Of a DNA stretch of 20,702 nt, positions 1 through 7,750 are shown piece after piece. A program made the position numbers and the translations under genes. The notes beneath the pieces are model-generated. The model did not search any database. It was not told where the DNA came from and saw only the letters and a program-made list of their open reading frames with translations. Origin of the DNA: DATMNI01 sp035570275 (GTDB lineage: Bacteria; Acidobacteriota; Terriglobia; Bryobacterales; Bryobacteraceae); NCBI GenBank assembly GCA_035570275.1, contig DATMNI010000205.1, positions 1 through 20,702 of the forward strand, read 5' to 3'. How positions within the stretch are numbered: position 1 is the first letter of the stretch; every line of letters starts with the position of its first letter.

Positions 1-312
1 TTCGCCGCCACCCATGGAGAACCCGACTAGCGCGAAATCGCGTAGGTTAAGGTGGGTCACAAGCTTGTGCAGGTCTTCGGCGAAGGTGTCGTAGTTGTAG
101 CCCGTTGCTGGCTGGCTTGACTTGCCGAATCCTCTGCGGTCATAGGTGATCACCCGATGCCCCGCGGCCAGAAGCACCGCGGTCTGCTTTTCCCAGGAAG
201 CACCGCTTAGCGGATATCCGTGGATAAGGACAACCGGCTTACCCGAGCCGTGGTCCTCATAATAGAGATCGATGTTGCCGGAGTTTTCCTTCCCGACAGT
301 GGTATATGGCAT
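1..312 (-). CDS. alpha/beta hydrolase, non-heme haloperoxidase-like (partial, C-terminus off window)
   Basis: Reverse-strand reading from ATG at 312 gives 104 residues that run off the left edge. Residues 31-35 (HGYPL) form the oxyanion-hole region, residues 57-69 read YDRRGFGKSSQPA, and GFSMG at 97-101 is the nucleophile elbow with Ser99 as the presumed nucleophile. The YDRRGFGxSSQP...YDTFAxDL pattern is typical of the cofactor-free haloperoxidase/esterase branch of the alpha/beta-hydrolase fold. AAGGAG lies 8 nt before the ATG and supports this start. There is no signal peptide, so it is probably cytoplasmic. The acid and histidine of the triad lie outside the window. It is divergent from the TonB-dependent receptor, with 179 bp between the starts. 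The true substrate is unknown; 'haloperoxidase' is a family label, and ester hydrolysis is at least as likely. Confidence 0.88.
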   Translation of the reverse strand, partial: MPYTTVGKENSGNIDLYYEDHGSGKPVVLIHGYPLSGASWEKQTAVLLAAGHRVITYDRRGFGKSSQPATGYNYDTFAEDLHKLVTHLNLRDFALVGFSMGGGE

Positions 313-380
313 TGAGATTCTCCTTTCGCGTTTTCGCGCGCCCGCGCAAATCTGCGTCCACAAATTGACGATGGTTAGAT

Positions 381-438
381 GCACCTGGGTTTCTTTAGGT
401 CTCACGGGTATGTACGATTGACTACCGGGCCCAGGTGC
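381..438. repeat. 9-bp inverted repeat in the divergent intergenic region
   Basis: GCACCTGGG (381-389) and CCCAGGTGC (430-438) are perfect reverse complements separated by 40 nt, between the divergent hydrolase and receptor genes. A TATACT at 454-459 could serve as a -10 box for the receptor, but I see no matching -35. The arms could be a bipartite operator or the stem of a long hairpin. The rest of 313-491 shows nothing else I can name. Confidence 0.4.
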
Positions 439-491
439 GGCGCCGAACTCTCGTATACTGAACTTGGACTTGATACTACTGGGACTTGGCT

Positions 492-2852
492 ATGGTGAAA
501 TCTGTCGGCTACCACTCGAACCTCGCGTTACAGGCGGCGCTGCTGGCGGCCTGCCTGATTTCCCCGGCGCCGGCACAGCGCGGGACCGGGGAACTGCGCC
601 TGGGCGTTAAGGACGGCGCCGGCGCGCCAGTCGCGGCCGCGGTTGACCTGGTGAACGAAGCCACCAAGACTCATCAGGCCCTGGGACTGCCTTCCGACGG
701 GCACTACGCTTTCAAGAACCTGCCGTTCGGCTTGTATCGGCTGCTGGTCACGCACACCGGATTTGCAGCGGCCAGCGAAATCGTCGAGATCCGCTCCGAA
801 GTGCCCCAGACCCGCGAAATCGTCCTCGGGATTCAGCCCGTGGAGACCGCCATCCAAGTCAGCGATCAGGCGACGCTGGTGGATCCGAGCCGCACGGGCA
901 CGGCCTATTACGTCGGCTCCAAGGACGTGCAGGAGCGCCGCATGGGCCTGCCGGGCCGCGACCTGATCGATCTGATCGCACAGCAGCCCGGCTGGTTCCT
1001 GGAGGCCAACGGCTCGCTGCACCCGCGAGAGTCGGAATATCAGGCCCAGTATATCGTCAACGGCTTCCCCATCCAGGACAACCGATCTCCGGCCTTTTCG
1101 CCGGGCCTGGAAGCCGATGACGTACAGTCCATGAAGATTTACACCAGCGGTATTCCGGCCGAATTCGGGCGCAAGCTGGGAGGCATCATCGAACTGAATA
1201 CAGCTCGGAATTCCACCCCGGGCTTCCACGGAACGGCCGAGGTGCAGGGCGGCAGTTTCGCCACCGCAGGCGGGTTTCTTTCGGGGCAATATACCGCCGG
1301 ACGAACCACCGGCACGGTCAGCGCGGAAGGTTTTCTGACGGACCGCTACCTGGACCCGCCGGTCCAGGCCAACTTCACCAATCACGGCTCCAACACGGCG
1401 TTCACGGGCACCGTGGAGCGCGACTTCACCGATTCGGACCGCGTGCGCGTTTCGGCCACGCATCACGAAACCTGGTTTCTGGTGCCCAACGAATTGCTCC
1501 AGGAAGCGGCCGGCCAGCGCCAGGACCGCACCGGCGAAGAAAGCCAGGGGCAGGTCTCATACCAGCACATTTTCGGACCGGCGCTGGTGGGTGCGGTGCG
1601 CGGCATGGTGCGCGACGTGACGGCGGAACTCTGGTCGAATCCGCTGGCCACCCCCATCGCGGCCAACCAGGACCGTGGCTTTCGCGAAGGTTATTTCAAC
1701 GCCAGCCTCTCCGGCCATAAAGGGCGGCATGAGTGGAAGGCCGGTGGCGAGGCCAGCTTTGCTTCCATCCGCGAGGCCTTCGGCTTCAACATCACCGCCT
1801 TCTCGGTCAACGGCGCGGGCATCTTCGACCCGGACACTCCCCAGGCGTTCGCTTTCAAGGGCCGCGCGCAGGACCGCGAACAATCCGCGTATGTGCAGGA
1901 TCTCATCAGACTGGGCAGTGTGACGCTGAGCGCCGGGCTGCGGTTCGACCACTACCGCCTGCTGGTGGACGAAACCGCGTTCAGCCCGCGCCTGGGCCTT
2001 GCCTGGAGCCTGCCGCGCCTGGGACTGGTGCTCCACACCTCTTACGACCGGACATTCGGTACACCGGCCGTCGAGAACATTCTGGTGTCGGCCGATCAAA
2101 ACACCCTGAAGTTAAACAACGCCGGCATTTACCTGCCCCTGCGGCCTTCGCGCGGCAACTATTACGAAGCCGGCTTCACGCAGGCGATTGCCAAGAGACT
2201 GCGCCTGGAAGCCAACGCCTTCCGGCGCAACATGAACAACTTCGCCGACGACGATCTGCTGGTCAACACCGGCGTCAGCTTCCCGATCGCTTTTCACAGC
2301 GCGGAAATCCGCGGCGTGGAAGTCAAGCTGGAGGCGCCGCGCTGGGGTCCCTTCTCGGGTTTCATCAGCTACTCGAACATGATCGGCGTGGGCCGGTTCC
2401 CCATTGCCGGCGGCCTGTTTCTGGACGATTCGGCGCAACAATTATTGACCGCCACCGACCGGTTCCCGGTGAGTCAGGATCAACGCAACACCGTGCGGGC
2501 AGCCGTTCGGTATCAGCTTTCCAAGCGGCTGTGGACTACGTGGACGGCCTCCTACAACTCCGGTCTCCCGGTAGAGGACTCGGGTCAGACGCTGGACTTC
2601 CTGGCCTCGCAATACGGTTCGGCCGTGCTGGCCCGGGTGAATTTCGATGCCGGCCGCGTGCGCCCCTCCTTCGCGCTGGACGCTTCCGTGGGCGCCGACC
2701 TGTGGCGCAAAGAGAAGCGCTCGGTTACGGTGCAGGCGGACGTACTCAATCTGACCGACCGGCTCAACGTGATCAATTTCGCCGGGCTGCTCTCGGGCAC
2801 GGCGCTGGCGCCCCCCCGCAGCTTGGGAATCCGCCTCCGCACGGAGTTCTAA
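492..2852 (+). CDS. Oar-like TonB-dependent outer-membrane receptor with N-terminal carboxypeptidase-regulatory domain
   Basis: This is a 786-residue secreted protein. The signal peptide is roughly residues 1-29 (hydrophobic LALQAALLAACLIS, then APAQ). A Cna-B/carboxypeptidase-regulatory-like beta-sandwich follows at about 33-112 (GxPVAAAVDLVNEAT... DGHYAFKNLPFGLYRLLVTHTGF). The plug domain is at about 130-238 (YIVNGFPIQDNR, IYTSGIPAEFGRKLGGIIELNT), and the rest is a 22-strand-type beta barrel ending in a C-terminal Phe, as expected for BAM recognition. I chose ATG 492 because GGGA lies 7 nt upstream; a TTG at 486 is also in frame. Such receptors move bulky substrates across the outer membrane using TonB energy; the substrate here is unknown. 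It stands alone on this strand, followed by palindromes and a terminator-like hairpin. At under 800 residues it is much shorter than the second receptor in the window. Confidence 0.9.
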   Translation: MVKSVGYHSNLALQAALLAACLISPAPAQRGTGELRLGVKDGAGAPVAAAVDLVNEATKTHQALGLPSDGHYAFKNLPFGLYRLLVTHTGFAAASEIVEIRSEVPQTREIVLGIQPVETAIQVSDQATLVDPSRTGTAYYVGSKDVQERRMGLPGRDLIDLIAQQPGWFLEANGSLHPRESEYQAQYIVNGFPIQDNRSPAFSPGLEADDVQSMKIYTSGIPAEFGRKLGGIIELNTARNSTPGFHGTAEVQGGSFATAGGFLSGQYTAGRTTGTVSAEGFLTDRYLDPPVQANFTNHGSNTAFTGTVERDFTDSDRVRVSATHHETWFLVPNELLQEAAGQRQDRTGEESQGQVSYQHIFGPALVGAVRGMVRDVTAELWSNPLATPIAANQDRGFREGYFNASLSGHKGRHEWKAGGEASFASIREAFGFNITAFSVNGAGIFDPDTPQAFAFKGRAQDREQSAYVQDLIRLGSVTLSAGLRFDHYRLLVDETAFSPRLGLAWSLPRLGLVLHTSYDRTFGTPAVENILVSADQNTLKLNNAGIYLPLRPSRGNYYEAGFTQAIAKRLRLEANAFRRNMNNFADDDLLVNTGVSFPIAFHSAEIRGVEVKLEAPRWGPFSGFISYSNMIGVGRFPIAGGLFLDDSAQQLLTATDRFPVSQDQRNTVRAAVRYQLSKRLWTTWTASYNSGLPVEDSGQTLDFLASQYGSAVLARVNFDAGRVRPSFALDASVGADLWRKEKRSVTVQADVLNLTDRLNVINFAGLLSGTALAPPRSLGIRLRTEF

Positions 2853-2862
2853 ATTTGTGGGG

Positions 2863-3018
2863 CAGGTTGCCAACCTGTAGGCGCTGTGCGCCAGCCGCAG
2901 GCGCCATGTGGGGCAGCTTGGCAAGCTGCGGCGGATTGGCAATCCGCCCGCCGGGAGTTGGCGCGCAGCCGAACTTCCACAAGCGACTTTCGAGAGTGCG
3001 GCGGATTGTTGATCCGCC
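2863..3018. repeat. Cluster of short REP-like palindromes
   Basis: Five imperfect palindromes follow each other between the receptor stop and the DinB-like gene. They are CAGGTT-GCC-AACCTG (2863-2877), GGCGC-TGT-GCGCC (2880-2892), GCAGCTT-GGC-AAGCTGC (2913-2929), GCGGATT-GGC-AATCCGC (2931-2947) and GGCGGAT-TGTTG-ATCCGCC (3000-3018). Three share a TTGGCAA-type centre (one as its complement), and two share the GCGGATT arm, so they look like related units rather than independent terminators. The stretch contains no gene. Confidence 0.7.
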
Positions 3019-3022
3019 TTTT
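3000..3022 (+). terminator. Candidate intrinsic terminator after the TonB-dependent receptor
   Basis: A 7-bp G+C-rich stem (GGCGGAT/ATCCGCC, loop TGTTG) is followed at once by TTTT on the plus strand. It lies 148 nt after the receptor stop and just before the convergent DinB-like stop. The hairpin belongs to the local palindrome family, so its terminator role is inference. The U-tract is short. Confidence 0.4.
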
Positions 3023-3027
3023 CTCGC

Positions 3028-3474
3028 CTAAACCGAGAGCGCCCGTTCGATCTGGGCTAGGTGGTGCTCGTTGTGCCACGCCACCTTATCGAACTCGTCC
3101 CTCACCGTCCGCACGCCGGTTTCGCTGTGGACAAACTCACGGTGGCCGCTGATGTCATAGTGCATCCGGGCCTGATGGATGATGCCGGCTCGCAATGCCT
3201 CGTAGATTCGCCGGGACACATCGAGCGGCACCTTCGAGTAGTCCAGACCCGCAGCCCAGGCATCCTGATCGAAGGCCCACAACACACCCCTGGGCTCGCT
3301 GATGGCGCGGCTGATCCGGTCGTACAGAACTGCCTCGGAGTCGGCCAAATGGTGCAGAAGAAACCGCACCGGCCACTTCCCCGGCGCGTAACTCCGCGCG
3401 AGTTGGTCGTCATTCAGGTCAAAATACGGCACCGTGCGGTCTCTGGCGGCTTCGAGTCTCTGGATGATGTCCAT
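3028..3474 (-). CDS. DinB-like four-helix-bundle protein
   Basis: This is a 148-residue cytoplasmic protein with no signal peptide. Features of the DinB/YfiT-like fold are visible: WPVRFLLHHLADSEAVLYDRI at about 34-54 places the first metal-ligand histidine in helix 2, and the C-terminal segment WHNEHHLAQIERAL supplies the second histidine pair. These proteins often bind a divalent metal. Some act as bacillithiol- or mycothiol-dependent transferases, but many have no assigned function. The length is normal for the family. The ATG at 3474 sits 5 nt after the stop of the upstream cytochrome-like gene, so the two are probably co-transcribed. I cannot tell the substrate. DNA damage induction, the origin of the name, should not be assumed. 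Confidence 0.82.
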   Translation of the reverse strand: MDIIQRLEAARDRTVPYFDLNDDQLARSYAPGKWPVRFLLHHLADSEAVLYDRISRAISEPRGVLWAFDQDAWAAGLDYSKVPLDVSRRIYEALRAGIIHQARMHYDISGHREFVHSETGVRTVRDEFDKVAWHNEHHLAQIERALSV

Positions 3475-3479
3475 GGAAT

Positions 3480-4796
3480 TTACAATACTACGGGCATAAA
3501 GTAATCGGGCAGGCCCGGCTTGGTTTCACGCAATATTTCCACCACCGCCCGGCGGCTGTCCGGCGTGAGGCGGGCGTAGCGGCTGCCCTTTTCCTCACCG
3601 GACAGGACTTGCCACATGCGCCGGTAGATGGCCGCCTTGGCTGGGTCCGGCAAGCTGTCGAAGGCAGCCGAATAGATCATGTAGCTGCACGGATACCGCA
3701 TAAGGCGGCGGTCAAGATCGAGTTGGCGCAACGACCGTCCCTTGGTGTCGCGAGGTCCCGCCGCTTCGAACCGCGCCGTAAACCCGGAACTGCCTTGGAC
3801 CTTGCCAGGCGAGCCGTCAGGTGAGCTGGGGCCAGCCAGCGGCGCCTCATCCACGAACAGCAGGTAGTCCACCACTTCGCTGGCGGTATCCAGCAGCAGG
3901 CGCTGGTCGAGCGGCGTGTTTCGCAGGCGCCCTTCGTACATCGCGTAACGAACCTCCCAGCCAACGCGAGTCAGTAAATTGATCAGGTGCGCCTGGTGCT
4001 CGAACACCATCAGGGCAACCACATCGCTGTAGGGAGTGAGGTAGGCGCTTGTATCGAATTTCCCTGCGAGCGATTCGGGAGTGCCGGCAGCGCCGCTGGG
4101 TTCGCCCGAATCGGCGAATGTCGCATTGCCCATGTGATCCGCGGTAACGTGTTTGCCCGTTACATACCAACCACCCCAGCGTTCTTTCCAGGGGCTGCGA
4201 TCGTCGGTAGTGTAGTCGCCCAGCGTACGCACCGGCAGGCCGGTGGGTGCGGGAAACACGCTGCGTACCAACATGCCGGGCACACCGAGACTGCCGTAGG
4301 ATTCGTGGCAAACCAGGCAGTAATCGCTGCGCACGAATCGCGGTCGATACGCCGGCCCTTGGTCCAAGGTGTAGAAGACCACGCCCTGCCGCGGGTCCAC
4401 CGCCGCCACTTCGATAAACGGCTCGCCGGGCACCCAGGCCACGGCCACACGATCGTTAAAGAAGATGCTGCGCGGGTGCCCCGGGCTGATGATCGGCGAC
4501 ATCAGGCTGGTCTTCGAAAAGACCACGATCTGTGATTCGATAGGAACGTCCAGGGCATCCAGCACCGATCGCAGGTATCCTTTGACGCCATCGAACTGGA
4601 GGTGAACCAGGTCCTGCCCGATCTCGACGTTCAACTGCGATACGGTATTCTGCACCCGCCGTGTAGGATATCCAATGGCGGGATGATCGCGGCCGCCCGG
4701 AAACAGGCCTTCCAGATCGGCGGAGGCCGCGGTCATCGTCGGCCTTACCCGGCAGACGAGAATCGAAATCGCGAGGAGCCAGACCGGACGGCGCAT
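3480..4796 (-). CDS. Secreted protein with a single c-type heme motif (CxxCH), function unknown
   Basis: This is a 438-residue protein with an N-terminal hydrophobic segment (VWLLAISILVC) preceded by two arginines, consistent with export to the periplasm. One CxxCH heme-attachment motif is seen at 160-164 (CLVCH). It is followed by a conserved-looking block GVPGMLVRSVFPAPTG...DYTTDDRSPWKERWGGWYVTGKH...HMGN, which I associate with uncharacterised cytochrome-like proteins of soil and aquatic bacteria. Only one heme motif is present, so a possible axial ligand must come from one of the many Met or His residues. It is divergent from the aminotransferase (89 bp between starts) and 5 nt upstream of the DinB-like gene. 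No strong Shine-Dalgarno precedes ATG 4796. Export and heme binding are inferred from the motif; the redox role is unknown. Confidence 0.75.
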   Translation of the reverse strand: MRRPVWLLAISILVCRVRPTMTAASADLEGLFPGGRDHPAIGYPTRRVQNTVSQLNVEIGQDLVHLQFDGVKGYLRSVLDALDVPIESQIVVFSKTSLMSPIISPGHPRSIFFNDRVAVAWVPGEPFIEVAAVDPRQGVVFYTLDQGPAYRPRFVRSDYCLVCHESYGSLGVPGMLVRSVFPAPTGLPVRTLGDYTTDDRSPWKERWGGWYVTGKHVTADHMGNATFADSGEPSGAAGTPESLAGKFDTSAYLTPYSDVVALMVFEHQAHLINLLTRVGWEVRYAMYEGRLRNTPLDQRLLLDTASEVVDYLLFVDEAPLAGPSSPDGSPGKVQGSSGFTARFEAAGPRDTKGRSLRQLDLDRRLMRYPCSYMIYSAAFDSLPDPAKAAIYRRMWQVLSGEEKGSRYARLTPDSRRAVVEILRETKPGLPDYFMPVVL

Positions 4797-4873
4797 GAAG
4801 GAAGCGGCCTTGCTGCGATGATAGCAAATGGGCCAACCGCTCCCTGACGGTCACGGCTCCGCAAGTGTCCTGG

Positions 4874-4879
4874 TAATAT
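4874..4879 (+). promoter_or_regulatory. Candidate -10 box for the aminotransferase, implying a near-leaderless mRNA
   Basis: TAATAT ends 6 nt before the ATG at 4886, so a start point 7 nt downstream would fall on the A of the start codon. No Shine-Dalgarno is present between the box and the ATG. The matching -35 region (4851-4856) is poor. Confidence 0.3.
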
Positions 4880-4885
4880 AAGTAA

Positions 4886-6106
4886 ATGACAAGCGCCCTT
4901 CCCCCCGTTGTGGAGAATGCTGCCCAGGCGACGATGGACCTGGAGCGGGAATATTTACTGCAGAACTACGCCCGTTATCCGCTGGTGCTGGCCCGCGGCA
5001 AGGGCTGCTACACTTACGATCTGGAAGGCCGCCGCTACCTGGATTTCATCACCGGTATTGGTGTCAATGCCCTTGGCCATGCGCATCCCCGCATCGTCAA
5101 AGTCATTCGCGAGCAGGCCGGGTTGCTGATCCATTCCTCGAACCTCTACTATCACCAGTATCAGGGCCCGCTGGCGGAGCGCCTGTCGGCAATGAGCGGC
5201 CTTGCCCGCGCCTTCTTCGGCAACACCGGAACCGAGGCGATGGAAGGCGGGCTGAAGATGGTGCGTGCGCACGGCCACGCCATCAGCCCGGAAAAATTCG
5301 AGGTCATCGCCCTGGAGAATTCGTTCCACGGACGCACGTTTGGCGCGCTTTCCATCACCGGCCAGGCCAAGTACCGGCAGGATTTCGAACCGCTGGTTCC
5401 CGGCGCCAGGTTCGTTCCAGTCAACGACCTGGAAGCCCTGGAAGCCGCGTTCAGCGACCGCACCGCCGGCATTGTACTGGAAATGATCCAGGGCGAAGGC
5501 GGCATCTTTCCGCTGACCCCGCAATTCGTGGCCAAGGCGCGCGAATTGGCCGACCGCTTCGACGCGCTGCTGGTGGCCGATGAAATCCAGTGCGGCGTGG
5601 GCCGCACCGGAGCTTACTTTGCCTACCAGCGGACCAACCACGTCATCCTGCCTGACGTGATGGTGACGGCCAAGCCGCTGGCCTGCGGCATTCCGTTGGG
5701 CGTGATTATGGCCAACGAGAGAGCCGCGGCCGCCATCAAGCCCGGGATGCACGGCTCCACCTTCGGCGGCGGCCCCTTGGCCTGCCGCGTGGCCCTGGAG
5801 TTCTGCGAAATTCTCGACGAACTGCTGCCGCAGATCCAGCGCGTGGGCGGTTACTTCCACGTCCAACTGAACGAGTTGGCCCGCAAGCACTCGTTCGTGA
5901 AAGAGGTGCGCGGCTTCGGGCTCATGATCGGCGTCGATTTGAACATTCCAGGCAAGCAATTGGTGCTCGATGCCATGGCGGAGGGCCTGCTCATCAACTG
6001 CACCCACGACACCGTGCTGCGCTGCCTGCCGCCCTACATCGTAACCGAGAAGGAAGTGGACCAGGCCGTCAAGATCCTGGCCAAGCTGTTCAATAAAGTG
6101 AAGTAA
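4886..6106 (+). CDS. argD: Class III PLP aminotransferase, probably acetylornithine aminotransferase
   Basis: This is a 406-residue cytoplasmic enzyme of the class III aminotransferase family, at the usual length. Visible features are the phosphate-binding loop GNTGTEAMEGGLKMVR (112-127), the SFHGRTFGALSITG block (146-159), and ADEIQCGVGRTG at 231-242 with the PLP-ring Asp232. The Schiff-base lysine is Lys263 in TAKPLACGIPLG, where Pro replaces the more usual Gly after the lysine. HGSTFGGGPLAC matches the family's C-terminal conserved block. The best match by eye is ArgD (N-acetylornithine to N-acetylglutamate semialdehyde, arginine synthesis). 4-aminobutyrate and other omega-amino-acid aminotransferases share these motifs, and no other arg gene is nearby to settle it. 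It is divergent from the cytochrome-like gene and convergent with the multiheme cytochrome, 40 nt away. Confidence 0.82.
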   Translation: MTSALPPVVENAAQATMDLEREYLLQNYARYPLVLARGKGCYTYDLEGRRYLDFITGIGVNALGHAHPRIVKVIREQAGLLIHSSNLYYHQYQGPLAERLSAMSGLARAFFGNTGTEAMEGGLKMVRAHGHAISPEKFEVIALENSFHGRTFGALSITGQAKYRQDFEPLVPGARFVPVNDLEALEAAFSDRTAGIVLEMIQGEGGIFPLTPQFVAKARELADRFDALLVADEIQCGVGRTGAYFAYQRTNHVILPDVMVTAKPLACGIPLGVIMANERAAAAIKPGMHGSTFGGGPLACRVALEFCEILDELLPQIQRVGGYFHVQLNELARKHSFVKEVRGFGLMIGVDLNIPGKQLVLDAMAEGLLINCTHDTVLRCLPPYIVTEKEVDQAVKILAKLFNKVK

Positions 6107-6146
6107 ACGGCCGGTGATCGTTTTGGCCTGACAAATATAGCAACTG

Positions 6147-7730
6147 CTACGGGCGGCTTGCCAGCCGGAATTGTATGGTTTGAGGGTTCCACTTAAGGAA
6201 TCGGTTGACGATCGCCATCGATTCCGGCTGCCGTCCTTCACCGTCATAGAGGACAGCGAGCTCGGCATAGGATCGTGCGAGCGAAGGGTCCAGCTCGATC
6301 GCACGAAGCAGCTCGTGTTCGGCTGGCTTCAGATCGCCTGCACGTTTGAGGGCTAAGCCGTAGTTCAACGCGAACGTCGCGCTATTTGGCATTGACTCCA
6401 CCGCCCAACGGCTCAGTGCGACGGCCCGATCCGGAGGACTGCTTGCAAGGAAGGCGACCTCGAGGCTCGAGAGGACGTCGGGATCGCTATTCTGCTGGGT
6501 CTCCGGCAAGGCTTCGAGCATTTTGACGCTGGCGCGGATCATCGCCGGCAGTTTTTCGTTGGAAGCGATTTGCAATTGGGCGAGTGCCAAATCGCGCCCG
6601 CGGAACTCGGCCGGTGGCTCGCGCCACGCGACGACGGTGTGGAACGCAGCGTTCGAACCAGCGTTCGAACCAGAGCTGCCGGCCGCCTTGGGACGCCGAA
6701 TCCGATGATCGGTCACCGCCAGGTGAGCGATGTTGTTGGCGGGCCTGGCCGGCATGTGGCAACTGATGCATTCGTGCTGACCGGCCGGATGCACCGCCTT
6801 GGACAGTACGGCATGGCAGGAGTTGCAGACTTGAGTGATCCGGGAAGCGTGCTGTGCCGATCGAATTGCCGGTTCATGCGGATGGTGGCAGGAACCACAC
6901 CACAGCTTGCCGTTGCTGCCGCGCGCGCACTGGCTCTCCGCCAGTTCCTCGACCTGCGAAACGGCACGCTTCGCCGCATTCTCTTGATGGAAGAGATACG
7001 TGACCACGGTTTGTTCGAGAAGCTCGCCGGGGCGGTAATCGCCCAAGGACTTTCCGGGATTCAGAATCCGCGTATCGCCTTCCAGGTGGCATTGCTCGCA
7101 GACGCTGTCACGAGCCGCGCCGGAAAGCGCCGCGGGATTGACGATGTTCTTAGACGATGGCCGCCGGGCGTGCGCCGCGCCATCGCCGTGGCAGCGCTCG
7201 CAGGTGATCGCCGGTACGCGGCCTCCATCGACGGCTACGCCCAAACGCCTGCCGTCCGCATCGTCGAACTTGACTCTGCCCGCGTGACAGAACAGGCAGT
7301 TTGCCGTGATGGGCCGGTCGAAATCGAGCAGTGGCAGGGATTCGAATCCCGGCGAGACGTCCCAAGCTGAACCTGCATACCAGGAGAGCGGCGATTCCAG
7401 AAGATAGCGGCCAACCTGTACGGCGTAGGTCCGTCCTTTGGTTCCGCTGCCGATCTGGTAGGCCACCTCATATTCCGCGGTGAGTCCGCGCTCTGCGAGG
7501 ACATGGAACATGCGCCCTTGGCGATACTCGGCCGACAGCACACTTTGCGACGCCTGATGGGTTACCCGGCCCGCGGCGATGGTTTCAGGCGGCCCGATGG
7601 ACCGGCCCATCGGCGTAGCCGGAAATCGGGCCGCTTCATTGGGATGGCAGCGTGCACACTCCGGAGCGCCATACGCGGTGGCCGCGGCGAGGAAGAAATA
7701 TGTTCCAAGGAATCGTCGCACGCCAGTCAA
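6147..7730 (-). CDS. Secreted heptaheme c-type cytochrome with C-terminal TPR region
   Basis: This is a 527-residue protein with a signal peptide (RRFLGTYFFLAAATAYGA). Seven CxxCH motifs are visible at residues 25-29, 145-149, 177-181, 211-215, 278-282, 302-306 and 321-325, the last as CISCHMP. The C-terminal ~90 residues (SMPNSATFALNYGLALKRAGDLKPAEHELLRAIELDPS...) read as tetratricopeptide repeats. The architecture matches the cytochrome c554-like/TPR proteins common in Acidobacteria and Planctomycetes, which are mostly uncharacterised; periplasmic electron transfer is inferred. The start is uncertain: TTG 7730 opens the frame, but GTG 7721 would give a tidier signal peptide beginning MRRFLG. 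A 12-bp in-frame duplication (6649-6672) makes the GSNAGSNA stretch. It is the last gene of the minus-strand operon, 10 nt after the deacetylase stop. Confidence 0.88.
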   Translation of the reverse strand: MTGVRRFLGTYFFLAAATAYGAPECARCHPNEAARFPATPMGRSIGPPETIAAGRVTHQASQSVLSAEYRQGRMFHVLAERGLTAEYEVAYQIGSGTKGRTYAVQVGRYLLESPLSWYAGSAWDVSPGFESLPLLDFDRPITANCLFCHAGRVKFDDADGRRLGVAVDGGRVPAITCERCHGDGAAHARRPSSKNIVNPAALSGAARDSVCEQCHLEGDTRILNPGKSLGDYRPGELLEQTVVTYLFHQENAAKRAVSQVEELAESQCARGSNGKLWCGSCHHPHEPAIRSAQHASRITQVCNSCHAVLSKAVHPAGQHECISCHMPARPANNIAHLAVTDHRIRRPKAAGSSGSNAGSNAAFHTVVAWREPPAEFRGRDLALAQLQIASNEKLPAMIRASVKMLEALPETQQNSDPDVLSSLEVAFLASSPPDRAVALSRWAVESMPNSATFALNYGLALKRAGDLKPAEHELLRAIELDPSLARSYAELAVLYDGEGRQPESMAIVNRFLKWNPQTIQFRLASRP

Positions 7731-7750
7731 CGCAAACCAGTCAACGCTGC
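7723..7750. repeat. 14-bp tandem duplication spanning a stop/start junction
   Basis: CCAGTCAACGC occurs at 7723-7733 and again at 7737-7747, a 14-bp period. One copy carries the deacetylase TGA (7741-7743, minus strand) and the other the cytochrome TTG (7728-7730). Collapsing the repeat to one copy would recreate a TTGA stop/start overlap. Confidence 0.7.

Noticed and set aside
528..1466. Long antisense reading frame (312 codons) opposite the first receptor
   Set aside because: It lies wholly within a well-supported receptor gene, has no recognisable domain or ribosome site, and is the usual by-product of high G+C codon use.
4955..6304. Antisense frame of 449 codons opposite the aminotransferase
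   Set aside because: The aminotransferase motifs on the plus strand are decisive. The antisense frame has no family features and would also overlap the cytochrome's 3' end.
7335..7355. GGGATTCGAATCCC resembling a tRNA T-arm
   Set aside because: It lies inside the heptaheme cytochrome coding region, and no acceptor, D or anticodon stem can be built around it.
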